Below are positions 36,886 to 46,268 of a DNA stretch of 64,000 nt, one piece after another. Origin of the DNA: Gammaproteobacteria bacterium. GTDB taxonomy: Bacteria; Pseudomonadota; Gammaproteobacteria; Pseudomonadales; Cellvibrionaceae. Position 1 is the stretch's first letter. Every line of letters begins with the position of its first letter. The DNA lies in assembly GCA_021151625.1 (NCBI GenBank), contig JAGKWY010000004.1, positions 36,057 to 100,056 on the forward strand. The letters are read 5' to 3'. The notes below the pieces were generated by a model. The model saw only the letters and a program-made list of their open reading frames with translations. It was not told the DNA's origin and ran no database searches. Both the position numbers and the translations under genes were made by a program.

Positions 36886-37142
36886 TTTTTTGAAATTACA
36901 TCCTTGAGTGCTTCAACCTCCAGAAGCTTTTCCGCCAGAATGCGTTTGAGCTTATTGTTCTCAAGCTCCAGATCTTTCATTCGCTTGGCTTCGTTGACTT
37001 CCATTCCTGCATACTTACTTCGCCAGTTGTAGAAAGTGCCTGTGGATATGCCAAGACGACGGCAAATATCATCCACTTTGACTCCAGCTTCGTGGTCTTT
37101 GATGGCTTTGATGATCTGTTCTTCGGTATAACGCTTCTTCAT
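36879..37142 (-). CDS. IS3-family transposase OrfA
   Basis: 87 residues: a helix-turn-helix (DDICRRLGISTGTFYNWRSK) and a leucine-zipper-like end (LELENNKLKRILAEKLLEVE). Binds the IS ends. OrfB overlaps its end in another frame, as expected for a programmed -1 frameshift making OrfAB. Confidence 0.9.
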   Translation of the reverse strand: MKKRYTEEQIIKAIKDHEAGVKVDDICRRLGISTGTFYNWRSKYAGMEVNEAKRMKDLELENNKLKRILAEKLLEVEALKDVISKKW

Positions 37143-37377
37143 AGTGAGATCTCCTTGGGTGCAGGATAATTGGAAATCTCATCGTCGTCATGGTCTAGGT
37201 TTTGGGGGAAAGGTCAAAGTCAGCACACAGGTATTAGCGGCAAGGGAATTTGCCATCAATGACGGATGGTTATGAATGTTTTAGCTCTTTGTGGGAGCTG
37301 GCTTAAACAAAAGCAGGACGGGATAGTAATTTAACTTTAATCTCATAGGGGTTGGCATTGGTACGCATCACCGAAGA

Positions 37378-38268
37378 TTACAGGCTGTAAGTGCATAAAA
37401 CTTGGGATGCTGTACGGTGTGAATAAAACTCCTCAGGAATCGACCTTCGAGCACTCCAGTGGCGCTCGTGATCGAACGGCGATAACCTCCATATTTGGCC
37501 AACGTTTGAGGTTAAAAGGTTGCCGACGACTTTGTCATGACCACTTAACGAAACTCGCACATCCCCATTGGGAGAAATCGAGAAGTAATTTCCGGATAAG
37601 TACACTTCATCTGCGATGGTGACATGGATTTCGTGCTTCTCGGCAAGCTCTGCGCCAGGTCTAACTGCATCGTGGAATGCGTTGCGGGGTAATGAGAAGT
37701 GGGGGGCATTTTTGAGCGCAGCGCCGCGAATCGGCGAGAATTGAAATAGCTTCCATCGATCTGGGTGAAGTGCAGAAATACACTCTGATAGCTCCTGTAT
37801 TTCATGACAGTTGACAGAGGAAACAACAGAATTAATTTTAAGGCGTACTCCATGTTTCAGAGCTTTTGGAGCCAAATCAATCACCCTGCTAAAATGCCCT
37901 TGTTGTCGAGACATTGCCACCTGTGTAGCTTCATTGTGTCCATCAAGCGGGAGTGTCACCCAATCCAGATCTTTGGCTAATTCATTCATACGAGATTGAA
38001 GCAAAATCCCATTTGTTACCAGGGAGGTTGATACTCCTTGTGACTTAAGGAATCTAAGGAGTTGAGGGAGATGCGGAACTAATAGTGGTTCTCCACCAAC
38101 GATTGATACCTTACGAATACCGGAGGAAGCTAGCTTATCGGCAATCTCTAGGTGGGCATCCAGAGTTAGATCGCGCTGTCCCGTGACGCGATAGCAGAAA
38201 CGGCACGATTCATTACAGGCGCTAGTGATGTCCCAGCATGCGTGCTTCGGAGCGTTAAAAAAACTCAT
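37378..38268 (-). CDS. Radical SAM enzyme, viperin-like
   Basis: 296 residues. [4Fe-4S] motif CNESCRFC (C18, C22, C25) and SAM-binding VGGEPLL. The region RLKINSVVSSVN followed by HPDRWKLFQ resembles viperin (KINSV..N, then P.RWK.FQ). Viperins convert CTP to the chain terminator ddhCTP and prokaryotic forms defend against phage. The N terminus (CWDITSACN) is closer to generic radical SAM proteins and lacks viperin's NxHxTxxCN. It overlaps the Nudix-like gene by 4 bases. A peptide-modifying enzyme is the alternative. Confidence 0.65.
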   Translation of the reverse strand: MSFFNAPKHACWDITSACNESCRFCYRVTGQRDLTLDAHLEIADKLASSGIRKVSIVGGEPLLVPHLPQLLRFLKSQGVSTSLVTNGILLQSRMNELAKDLDWVTLPLDGHNEATQVAMSRQQGHFSRVIDLAPKALKHGVRLKINSVVSSVNCHEIQELSECISALHPDRWKLFQFSPIRGAALKNAPHFSLPRNAFHDAVRPGAELAEKHEIHVTIADEVYLSGNYFSISPNGDVRVSLSGHDKVVGNLLTSNVGQIWRLSPFDHERHWSARRSIPEEFYSHRTASQVLCTYSL

Positions 38269-39173
38269 TGAGGCTCTCCTGGAAGTTGATTTGGGTTAGC
38301 GCAAGATTGAAAGACTGATAGTGCTGCATGTACGCGAGCAGGGAGGTCAGGTGGAAAAGGGGTTAGTCCATTAAGTTTTTGTCCCTTTGGATGTACGGCG
38401 TCAATCATCGCCTTTTGTACTTCATCCTGAGTCATGTCAAATCGTAGCGTAATTGATTTGCTCTGAAGAGAGGCATGTTGTTCAGATAGGTGTGCTTTCA
38501 CTTGGGCGACGTAGGTAAGGTCGTAGTGAAAACGGTGATGACGACTCTTCGCGCAACGAGAGGTTGAAGGGAGATCTAGGACGTAACAGAAGTGCGGTGC
38601 AACTCTCACCTCACAAGTTGCATAGGCTCCTGCAGAACTTCGAGGGCCTGGTAAAAGGTCGACACTCAGTCCCGCCTCCGCTAGGCACTTCTCTGTAGCA
38701 ATTTTATCTGGATATGCTTGTTCTCGAAGGTCTGCGTGCCCACCTGGGGCCAGCCACCAGTCGTCAAAGTTTGGATTCTGGATTACATACAAGCAGCAAG
38801 TTTCTGTTGATTTGTACTCGAATGGTATACAAGTGGCTGTGATGGCGACTCTCTCAGAGTCAAGCTCCTTTTTGACTTCGGCTATCGCGTTTATAATATT
38901 TCCATTATTGTGCTCAAGTGCAACAAGCGCTTTCGAAAATTCCTCACCTATAAAGCCTTGTCTATCGCTGCTGCTTTTAAGATTAAAGATAATCTTAAGC
39001 AGGATAGCAGCAACCCACAATGAAATAAGTACCGTGGCAATAAGCCACCTGATAGATATAGTGTTAGTTGTGTCTACAAACATTGTAACGAATGCAGAAA
39101 TCGCTCCTGCGATGCCTGCAAACGCTGCTAATCCAGCAAAGCTAAAGAAATTCTTTTTGATGTCTTGAATCAC
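38265..39173 (-). CDS. Membrane-anchored Nudix-like protein
   Basis: 302 residues from GTG 39173. Two N-terminal transmembrane helices (FAGLAAFAGIAGAISAFVTMF; WLIATVLISLWVAAILLKIIF), then a cytosolic Nudix-like domain with WLAPGGHADLREQAYPDK followed by TEKCLAEAGL. The Nudix box has two extra residues and lacks the usual RE, so catalysis may be altered. Its stop overlaps the radical SAM start (ATGA), so the proteins are made together; it might bind or process a nucleotide product. Confidence 0.62.
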   Translation of the reverse strand: MIQDIKKNFFSFAGLAAFAGIAGAISAFVTMFVDTTNTISIRWLIATVLISLWVAAILLKIIFNLKSSSDRQGFIGEEFSKALVALEHNNGNIINAIAEVKKELDSERVAITATCIPFEYKSTETCCLYVIQNPNFDDWWLAPGGHADLREQAYPDKIATEKCLAEAGLSVDLLPGPRSSAGAYATCEVRVAPHFCYVLDLPSTSRCAKSRHHRFHYDLTYVAQVKAHLSEQHASLQSKSITLRFDMTQDEVQKAMIDAVHPKGQKLNGLTPFPPDLPARVHAALSVFQSCANPNQLPGEPQ

Positions 39174-39481
39174 TCAGCTTTCCTCCCTAAGGTCTTCCGA
39201 GATTGGCTAGTTTGTAGCCTGTTTTCATAGGGTTTGGTGCGCCAGCAAACCCCAATACTTAGAGCTATCGAATAATATGAATTCTTATGCATTAGCGCAA
39301 TAACGATGAGGTTAATGAATATGTCAGTTTGGTGAATCAGGTTCATTACATATGCCATTGGTTTGTAGTGGCTGTGCTTTGTTTTGGTGTAGTCAATATC
39401 GTTAATCGTCAAATACAATTGGTAATTTTGTTGGTCTGTCCGGCCGCAATGCTCAGTTGTCGGCTTAAAATAAAGTGTCAT
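39170..39481 (-). CDS. Hypothetical protein, 103 residues
   Basis: Its stop overlaps the GTG start of the Nudix-like gene (GTGA), which suggests translational coupling. One hydrophobic stretch (IFINLIVIALM). No ribosome site is obvious and it is not recognised, so it may not be a true gene. Confidence 0.35.
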   Translation of the reverse strand: MTLYFKPTTEHCGRTDQQNYQLYLTINDIDYTKTKHSHYKPMAYVMNLIHQTDIFINLIVIALMHKNSYYSIALSIGVCWRTKPYENRLQTSQSRKTLGRKAE

Positions 39482-39691
39482 ACTTTCTAAAATTCTATCA
39501 TTAGAAAAAGATATGGGCTTTATTTTAAATCAACAAATTATAAAAGCTTAGTTGTGTCACACTCGTGACTCTATAGTCATTAATCTACGGTGGCGGTCAT
39601 TGTATGCGTCGCGCACTATCTCTATCAGCACAATAAAAATTACATAATCTCGTTACTAAGTTTCGAACCGGAAAGTTAAATTTATTCTCTT

Positions 39692-42600
39692 CTAGTGTTG
39701 TAATTTAGCATAAGGGTCTGCATAGGCTACGTAGGCTAACCAACTTAGTTCACTTCCATTTTTTGCAGCTTCTCTAGCAGCCTTTAACGCCGTTACCATA
39801 TCCTTTTCTGCATTTAATTCTTTGTACAGAACTGTGGAAAATATTAATCCAGAATCATCACCAATGCTCCAGTGTGTTCCGATAAATGCGCCAGCGCCAG
39901 CTTGCATAAACGCTTGTGCGAAGCCGCCGGTGTTTGTCAAACTGTAACCGGTGCGCCCGACTTGACAGGCATTTAACATTACTAGCGGGGTGGAGTCGCC
40001 ACTAATTAAATTGGTATAACTTTCCACTTCACTGGCTGTTAGCTTATCTTGTTTATAGGCGCCTTGCATTTTTCCTTGCATTAACAAGCTGGAATCCCAT
40101 ATGCGATCTGGCTCGGAAATACCGTGGCACGCGAAATGGAGAAGATCAAATTCACCTACTTGCAGCTGTTTAATAACGTCGATTTTATTTGGTGTAATGG
40201 GTGTTGCATTAAAAATTCTTTTAAGCATCTCCTTTTCTGCCTGCGCTCCAGGCAGTGCGAATCCCGAGCCGTCTGGATAATCAGGAATTACATACTTGGC
40301 CATATCTTTTCTCATTTTTATCTTGCTCGGTGGCATCCGGGTTAATCCATCCGGATTACTATAACCTCGCACCATTCCTTTTTCGGCAAGAAAGCAACTA
40401 TTAGGCGAAATGATTCCATCAGAGTTAGTCAGATATGTAAGTTCCCATGGAATAAATGGCTCATCGGAAAAGACTTGAATAGAATTTAATTGGTCGCGAT
40501 TGTCCCATAACGCCTTACGTAATTGTCTGGGAATAAGTTGTTTAAAAATTGCTGCCCCGCTAGCCTGCAAACCAAGTATGAAGGCATCATAGTCATCAGA
40601 ACTTTTGGCCCAGAACTCCTCGATATCTTTGTAAAGACCATTAATAAAATTTAATTTTACTTCGTTATTTGAAAAAGGTTGTGACCGCTCCCGGATCCGT
40701 TGCTTTTGGCCATTTATTTCAAACTCCAATTCAAAATCCAGCACATGAGCATTACCCATCTGGGCTTCACGAATATAGAGCACGTTGTTAATTTCGCGCC
40801 GCTCTTGTGTTGGAATAAGTTCGGCTTTTGCTGATGTCATATTAACTACATCGTTGCTAGCTGTAGCAACAAATTTTGGGAAGAGTTTTAGATTGGCGAT
40901 AACCTGATTGCCCTGACGTACTATCACTCGAACTTCGCCAGCTCCTTCATGTTTTGGAATAATATCGAAGTAGAGCAAGTGATCATTTCCCCGTGTTGGG
41001 ACCGCTATTTCAACTCTGGATTCGCCACTAACGATGCAATGCTTTCGCGCCTGGACCTCCACTATAAGATCCTTATCCGTGTGTACTTTTCCGCCTGCAC
41101 CAGCAGCGGCTGCACCAGCAATAAAAATTATCTCATCGCGGCTAATAGTAACTTCGATAGCGGCTTTGCGGTTGATAGGCGCCTCTTCCGCCATGATCGC
41201 ATTAGCGTAGCACCACACTTCCAAGGGTGTAACCAGCGTGCCAACCGGTTCTATATTTACATCATCGATTACATTGGTGATTGTTCTTCTGACACGGCGC
41301 GCGCGCGCGGCAGCTTCTCCCATTTCTCTTGCAGTAACAATGGTAGGGCGTGTGGCCACACCAATCGGTCCTGTATCCCCGGATATCACCGCATGAGTAA
41401 CTCCGCCGGGAAGGCGTGACGTTTTCTCAGCGGTTCTGTTGCGAAAGTCATCCGCATTTTCAGATGTCAGTACTTGTTCCATCGTGACATCGTGTGAATC
41501 TATTTCTCGCATATCGAGCGACTCCATCAAGGTGTCGCTACGCCTTGTAATTGTTTTAAGCCTATTCTGCAATATTGTGCGCGGAATGCCGTAGTGCAAT
41601 AGGTTGCCAGCATGCAAACGTTCAAGTACCACGAAATGAGATGCATTGTTTTCGAGAATCCGTGATGCCTCATCAATGCTTGTTGTTGCAGGCAGGATAG
41701 TGAAATCGCGCACAACTTCTGCTGCCCACCAATCTCGGGGAAAATCCTGATTTGAAACCCTTCCGGCGGATAATAATTCCAGCCACTCGATACATTTTTC
41801 GGACACGCTGGGTTGATGAAAATAAACGGTGTGGTAAATCGCGCTATTGTGGTCGAACGGAAGTTTTCCTGAGAGAACAGCGGCAGGTATCGGATCAATC
41901 ACAAACATCGACGATTGGTTAACTACCAGATCGTTTTTCTGGCCCATTAAACGGTCAACTATTTTATCGGCAGCAAGCAATGCTATTCGCTCGCCAAGTG
42001 GAGCGTCCGTAACGGGTTCAAAGTCGGAGCCTATTGCATAGTAACTGCGTGCGCCGGGGCGGGTACGATTCCCAGATACTGTATTTAGAAGCTTAATAAA
42101 ATCCCCGTCGGGACGCATGGCCGCAAGCCCTGGAACTGCATTATTTGCTACGGCATCTTGCGCAATATATTTGACGAGGCTGCCAATAATTTTCACGCTC
42201 TGATTCAAAATCAAGCCTGCAACGCGACTTGCCGGATGCAAAGCAAGAAGGCGGCTTGCACAGGCAATCATGGTCGTGTAAAAGTCGACTAACATTTTCC
42301 AGTTTTTATGATTTGCCAGCTCGGTGCCAGAATTGGTGCAACCGACAAAAATAGCTTTGTTAAATAAAAGTGGACGTCTCTCTGTTGGTGCAATTTGCTC
42401 GGTAAGATAGCGATAAACCAAACCTCCACGACTAAAAGAAATTGCATCAATTACAAGACCGACATTGGCGAGTTTCTGTAGCTGATCCAGTTTTTGGAAG
42501 ATAGCCTCAGCATTTTCGTTTGGCGTCGCCGCTAGGGTGTGGTGATCATAGGCGAGAACCGCATCATATTGTTTCAGAGCCAGAGCTAGAAATTTCTGCC

Positions 42601-43369
42601 CCTCTTTATACTCCGTTAAAGCACCAAAACTCCCAGCAGTACTACTAAACGTGCCGTGAATAAAAAACAGAATTTTTGCCGGACGATCTTGCGGCAGAGT
42701 TACGCCAGAAAAATCCGTTACACGTTGCCAGTCATTTACATTAGTCGCCGAGGAAATAACGATTGGGCCTTCCTGCACACCTTTTTCAAGCAATCGCGTT
42801 AACGGGCCGATAGCACTGCGTACGATAAATTTTAAAACAAAGCCGGTGACTTTTTCCTTGATGAAATTAGTAATTGCTCCGCTGAGAGACCTGCTTCTGC
42901 GGCCTGGTGCGACTGGCAGCGGATCACCAATGGGAATACTGAAATGTGCAGTTTTACTATTGATTACATTGGTAAAACCCCTGCGCTGACGTTGTGTTAT
43001 CTGTGCGAGTTTTTCTGGAAAATGCCATTCATATGCGCCATCTTTCTCGATAAGGATAACGGCGCTTTCATCAGGCGTCAGCTCCACCTCAACATCCATG
43101 CTTTCAGGTTTAGTGCTCCTGCTGACTTGCAATGGTTTTACTTCTCCAACATCAACCGTAAAGCCATTAACCATATGTGCATGTTCTTCAGGTGCGACAG
43201 GCTCATCCTCCATCAAGGCTGCCAGTATTCGGGATATTTCTGTGGGTTCTTGCTGGGCGCCGCCCTTGCGTTGCCTTAATGTCGAGCTGGTTTGGATTTC
43301 TTTAACATCTGACGCTGTATCAGGCAATGTAAAAGTAATACTGCCATTGAATAATGTGGATTTTTTCAT
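39692..43369 (-). CDS. CHAT-domain protease fused to an alpha/beta-hydrolase domain
   Basis: 1225 residues from ATG 43369 (GGAG eight bases upstream). An N-terminal region of about 210 residues is followed by an alpha/beta-hydrolase-like domain: ILFFIHGTFSSTAGSFGAL, VLAYDHHTL and a nucleophile elbow ISFSRGG (S313). The middle is beta-rich. The C-terminal CHAT caspase-like domain has its His in LLHFACHG (about 1080) and Cys in LNACQVG (about 1132). CHAT proteases act in bacterial immunity and cell-death pathways. It is last in the minus-strand tyrosinase operon. The substrate is unknown; the hydrolase could act on lipids. Confidence 0.85.
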   Translation of the reverse strand: MKKSTLFNGSITFTLPDTASDVKEIQTSSTLRQRKGGAQQEPTEISRILAALMEDEPVAPEEHAHMVNGFTVDVGEVKPLQVSRSTKPESMDVEVELTPDESAVILIEKDGAYEWHFPEKLAQITQRQRRGFTNVINSKTAHFSIPIGDPLPVAPGRRSRSLSGAITNFIKEKVTGFVLKFIVRSAIGPLTRLLEKGVQEGPIVISSATNVNDWQRVTDFSGVTLPQDRPAKILFFIHGTFSSTAGSFGALTEYKEGQKFLALALKQYDAVLAYDHHTLAATPNENAEAIFQKLDQLQKLANVGLVIDAISFSRGGLVYRYLTEQIAPTERRPLLFNKAIFVGCTNSGTELANHKNWKMLVDFYTTMIACASRLLALHPASRVAGLILNQSVKIIGSLVKYIAQDAVANNAVPGLAAMRPDGDFIKLLNTVSGNRTRPGARSYYAIGSDFEPVTDAPLGERIALLAADKIVDRLMGQKNDLVVNQSSMFVIDPIPAAVLSGKLPFDHNSAIYHTVYFHQPSVSEKCIEWLELLSAGRVSNQDFPRDWWAAEVVRDFTILPATTSIDEASRILENNASHFVVLERLHAGNLLHYGIPRTILQNRLKTITRRSDTLMESLDMREIDSHDVTMEQVLTSENADDFRNRTAEKTSRLPGGVTHAVISGDTGPIGVATRPTIVTAREMGEAAARARRVRRTITNVIDDVNIEPVGTLVTPLEVWCYANAIMAEEAPINRKAAIEVTISRDEIIFIAGAAAAGAGGKVHTDKDLIVEVQARKHCIVSGESRVEIAVPTRGNDHLLYFDIIPKHEGAGEVRVIVRQGNQVIANLKLFPKFVATASNDVVNMTSAKAELIPTQERREINNVLYIREAQMGNAHVLDFELEFEINGQKQRIRERSQPFSNNEVKLNFINGLYKDIEEFWAKSSDDYDAFILGLQASGAAIFKQLIPRQLRKALWDNRDQLNSIQVFSDEPFIPWELTYLTNSDGIISPNSCFLAEKGMVRGYSNPDGLTRMPPSKIKMRKDMAKYVIPDYPDGSGFALPGAQAEKEMLKRIFNATPITPNKIDVIKQLQVGEFDLLHFACHGISEPDRIWDSSLLMQGKMQGAYKQDKLTASEVESYTNLISGDSTPLVMLNACQVGRTGYSLTNTGGFAQAFMQAGAGAFIGTHWSIGDDSGLIFSTVLYKELNAEKDMVTALKAAREAAKNGSELSWLAYVAYADPYAKLQH

Positions 43370-43497
43370 TGGTGGATACTCCATTGTCCGTAGTGCTGTG
43401 TAATAAAAAGCTGGGATAATTTCTGGATTATCGTTTCGAAAATATTTAAATTAAAATTAAACCAGTTAGTTATTATATGATCGGATTTAACAAATTT

Positions 43498-44037
43498 TTA
43501 TTCGATATAAAGAGTAATTTTACCAATTGAAACTGAGGCGTCCGGCGGCATATTCTCCCTGGGACGTAACATTAGTCTGATGCCTTCGTTATAAGGCATT
43601 AGCCAGGATTGAAGCTGCTGCAACAATTGGCTCACTTCTATAGTTAAATGCATTCCATGTGTTTTTATGTTATCAGGTTCGGACTCGCTGCTATTTTCCA
43701 ACCCATACAATCCCAATGCACCCGCATATAGGGGCTTGTTTAATAGAGGTTTTTGATCTTCCAGAAAATAATTTTCACTTTTTTCAAAAATGAAATTTTT
43801 CTGATCATATGGATATACATAAATATCAAAAATAGGAACGTCACCTTTTCCTATAATTTGTTCAAAGTTTAGGAATGCCGTTTTTCTGGTGTTAAGCTTG
43901 GCTAAGGTTTCGGGATGTAGTGCATTAGACGGATAATGTACCGCATCGGTTGTTTTTACAAATTTCAAAATGACCTGTGTCAGGTGAGAACCTAACACAA
44001 GGCTGTCGTAACTGGCGGCAACAAGTAAAGGTGACAT
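43498..44037 (-). CDS. Stand-alone homologue of the tyrosinase C-terminal domain
   Basis: 179 residues. It matches the C-terminal domain of the tyrosinase two genes upstream: FLNFEQIIGKGDVPIFDIYV against YLNFENIIGKGFPPAYDVYL, then YAGALGLYGLE against YYAGALPFFGLE, and SVSIGKITLYIE against TVSIGRISLYVK. In plant-type polyphenol oxidases this kind of domain covers the active site. As a free protein it might be an inhibitor or assembly partner in trans. Confidence 0.75.
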   Translation of the reverse strand: MSPLLVAASYDSLVLGSHLTQVILKFVKTTDAVHYPSNALHPETLAKLNTRKTAFLNFEQIIGKGDVPIFDIYVYPYDQKNFIFEKSENYFLEDQKPLLNKPLYAGALGLYGLENSSESEPDNIKTHGMHLTIEVSQLLQQLQSWLMPYNEGIRLMLRPRENMPPDASVSIGKITLYIE

Positions 44038-44061
44038 AGTGTCAATTCGTAAAAAGAGATA

Positions 44062-44796
44062 TTACAGAATAGCCCGAATCAAAAATGCTACAGCAAAAAA
44101 TGACCACGCGTAACCAAGAAATCGGCTTTTATAATTTAATAACTCTCTTTCATAAATTAATAAAAGTGTAATTGTTAGCATTAAAAAGAGATTATGTTGC
44201 GACATTATTAATGCAAGCATTGGCGACCAACAATTACGTATACAAGAAAGACCGGTTATATTTCCATAATGCAGGCAGTCTTGAATTGCACGATATCCAT
44301 TGATACGCATGGGGATGGTGCGACTGCAAGCCGCGTTGGCCCTGCGGCGCATGGGCGACCACACCCAAATTGCGGCTGCGGCAAAACCTATAATTGGTAA
44401 CAGGGCTTCCCAGTCAATAAATGCAACAAAACTTTTGATCGGTGCAGCGATGTGGTTTGTGCCTATTGTAAATATCTGGAGCAAAATGCCGATACCAATC
44501 CAGGGTATGCAGTAACCCGCCAAGAACCATAACATCGCCCAATTTCGCTGGCTTACCGGATAACGTGAAGCTGCGTAGCATAATTGTTCACGTAACAACG
44601 GAAACATCATGGCAACAATCATCAGTGTCCATTGGAGCAATCCATCCATGATTCCAGCGCTTAGCTGAAACTCAACACAATCGTGATGACAGTGGTGCGC
44701 GTCATGATGATGTTCATGACCATTCAGGATGATAAATATCCATGCAATGGAACTGAATAACCAGAGCCAGATATACGGATAACGTTGCAGTATCAT
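44062..44796 (-). CDS. DUF2182-type membrane protein, probable copper chaperone for tyrosinase (PpoB2-like)
   Basis: 244 residues from ATG 44796, which overlaps the tyrosinase stop as ATGA. Several transmembrane helices with a His-rich loop, GHEHHHDAHHCHHDC, near the N terminus, a clear metal-binding candidate. MMFPLL and the layout fit DUF2182. In Marinomonas mediterranea the membrane protein PpoB2, encoded next to tyrosinase PpoB1, is reported to be needed for copper loading; the same gene order here supports that role by inference. Confidence 0.75.
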   Translation of the reverse strand: MILQRYPYIWLWLFSSIAWIFIILNGHEHHHDAHHCHHDCVEFQLSAGIMDGLLQWTLMIVAMMFPLLREQLCYAASRYPVSQRNWAMLWFLAGYCIPWIGIGILLQIFTIGTNHIAAPIKSFVAFIDWEALLPIIGFAAAAIWVWSPMRRRANAACSRTIPMRINGYRAIQDCLHYGNITGLSCIRNCWSPMLALIMSQHNLFLMLTITLLLIYERELLNYKSRFLGYAWSFFAVAFLIRAIL

Positions 44797-46268
44797 TTTA
44801 CATACAAACTTATACGGCCAATGCTGACTGTACACTCGGCATTGAGCGGTTCCCGAGGTTGTAAATGTATTTCTACCTGGTCAGGTTGCCAATTATTTTG
44901 CTGCTGCAGTTCGCTCACCAAATCACTAATATCGAGGATGTAATGTTGGCCGCTGCCACTGTGTCGTTCATCGGGTGTTGAGGCCTCTTCTAGGCCGAAG
45001 AAAGGCAAGGCTCCCGCGTAATATGAGCTCTCACGTTGAGTCTCGTTACCTAAATTTAAATACACGTCATACGCAGGTGGAAATCCTTTTCCAATAATAT
45101 TTTCAAAATTCAGATATATGCTTGAGGCGCCACGTAGATCAGAATGCTCATTGCCGTCATTCTGTACATTTGCCTGAAAACTGCGTAAACGTTTAGTTAT
45201 CCGATTGGATGCAATGTAAGGAATTTGAATCGTGGATACTGCGGAGCTTAATCTGACCGGTTGCAAACTTGCTGCTACCACTTCGGGGGGCATCGCATCA
45301 TCGCCTAATTTAAATGTAGAAAATAACCCTCGCCATCTAACACTGGGCACTGTGTTGGTTGCGACAACAGGCAGAGTTACGGGTACGCCTTCGTAGATAT
45401 ATCCCGACAATACTTTTGTCGTGTCCACAACATTTGATACGTACAATGGTGCAGGCACTTTTTGTGCATTATGAAAATCAAACTCATAATTCAGCCAGGC
45501 TTTGTCGATTGGGTTGGTGCGTCGATTCCCAAGGTTTAACCATACTTGCCACAATCGGTCTATGTTGGCGTGATGTAACCAAAAAATCGGATCCAATGCC
45601 GCTGTGGGTGGGCTGCCCATTGCGCCTCCGATATCAACATGAATCAAATCGTGTGGTTTATATTCCAGTACGCCATGTGTTCTACCGCCATGTGAAAACC
45701 CAGTGATAGGACCGCCAAAACCCGGCGAGCCGCCATTAGGCAACCCCTGAAATACCAGTGTATTTAAGGCCTCCAATGTCACATCGCGAGCGTCAACGAA
45801 GTTGCTTTTCCTGCCGGGTTTACCGCCCGCACCGGGCATCTGTAAAGGGTTGGTAGCTGGTGAGCCTGCGGTGAATGCTGGCGGGATGTTCAGTGCATTA
45901 GGATTGGTTTTATCACTATAATTCCAGAAAGGCAAAGCCCACCCAGCTGGCCCTCCGAGCCCGACAATGGTATTTGCAACAATTTCTTCGAAATAAGCTA
46001 AATACATGCGATGCCAAGGCAAAAAATACCAAGATCCATGTTGGCATTGATTCCAGTATTCGGTGCGTTCATTATCGGAGGGTAATTGACCTACGGTGGA
46101 CCAAAAAGGACTGTCCTTATTGAAGCCGTGAATAGCCGCTTGATAATTCCAGCTGGTTGGATCGGTACTGGGGCGTTTTCGCATTTCAGCTACGGCTTTT
46201 GAATACCATTCGAGAGTAGTATCGCCGCTTGGTAACTTATAAACGTCTTTTCTTTCGCGGATTGCCAT
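44793..46268 (-). CDS. Tyrosinase (type 3 copper monophenol/diphenol oxidase)
   Basis: 491 residues, no signal peptide. CuA ligands H47 (AIHGF), H77 (CQHGSW) and H86 (PWHRMYL); CuB ligands H206 and H210 (HDLIH) and the HH pair at 232-233 (FWLHHANIDRLW). It oxidises phenols to o-quinones that can form melanin or cross-link proteins. A C-terminal beta domain (about 335-491) recurs as a separate gene downstream. First gene of the operon with the copper-chaperone-like and CHAT genes. Confidence 0.92.
   Translation of the reverse strand: MAIRERKDVYKLPSGDTTLEWYSKAVAEMRKRPSTDPTSWNYQAAIHGFNKDSPFWSTVGQLPSDNERTEYWNQCQHGSWYFLPWHRMYLAYFEEIVANTIVGLGGPAGWALPFWNYSDKTNPNALNIPPAFTAGSPATNPLQMPGAGGKPGRKSNFVDARDVTLEALNTLVFQGLPNGGSPGFGGPITGFSHGGRTHGVLEYKPHDLIHVDIGGAMGSPPTAALDPIFWLHHANIDRLWQVWLNLGNRRTNPIDKAWLNYEFDFHNAQKVPAPLYVSNVVDTTKVLSGYIYEGVPVTLPVVATNTVPSVRWRGLFSTFKLGDDAMPPEVVAASLQPVRLSSAVSTIQIPYIASNRITKRLRSFQANVQNDGNEHSDLRGASSIYLNFENIIGKGFPPAYDVYLNLGNETQRESSYYAGALPFFGLEEASTPDERHSGSGQHYILDISDLVSELQQQNNWQPDQVEIHLQPREPLNAECTVSIGRISLYVK

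Larger units (their letters stand above)
36020..37216 (-). mobile_element. IS3-family insertion sequence (IS407-like group)
   Basis: About 1.2 kb. Imperfect terminal inverted repeats both begin TGACCTTTCCCC and share GATGAGATTTCCA about 32 bases in. Contains orfA and orfB on the minus strand with the DDE core intact. No matching short duplication is seen at the two edges, so flanking DNA may have been rearranged after insertion. It separates the GC-rich block from the radical SAM operon. Confidence 0.85.

Noticed and set aside
37378..38268. Firm call as a true viperin (ddhCTP synthase)
   Set aside because: The C-terminal motif fits, but the N-terminal NxHxTxxCN of viperins is absent, so only viperin-like is claimed.
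40949..41419. 156-codon plus-strand frame opposite the CHAT gene
   Set aside because: No ribosome site or motif; CHAT frame is well supported.
44300..44515. Plus-strand frame opposite the DUF2182 gene
   Set aside because: Shadow of a membrane protein with strong context.
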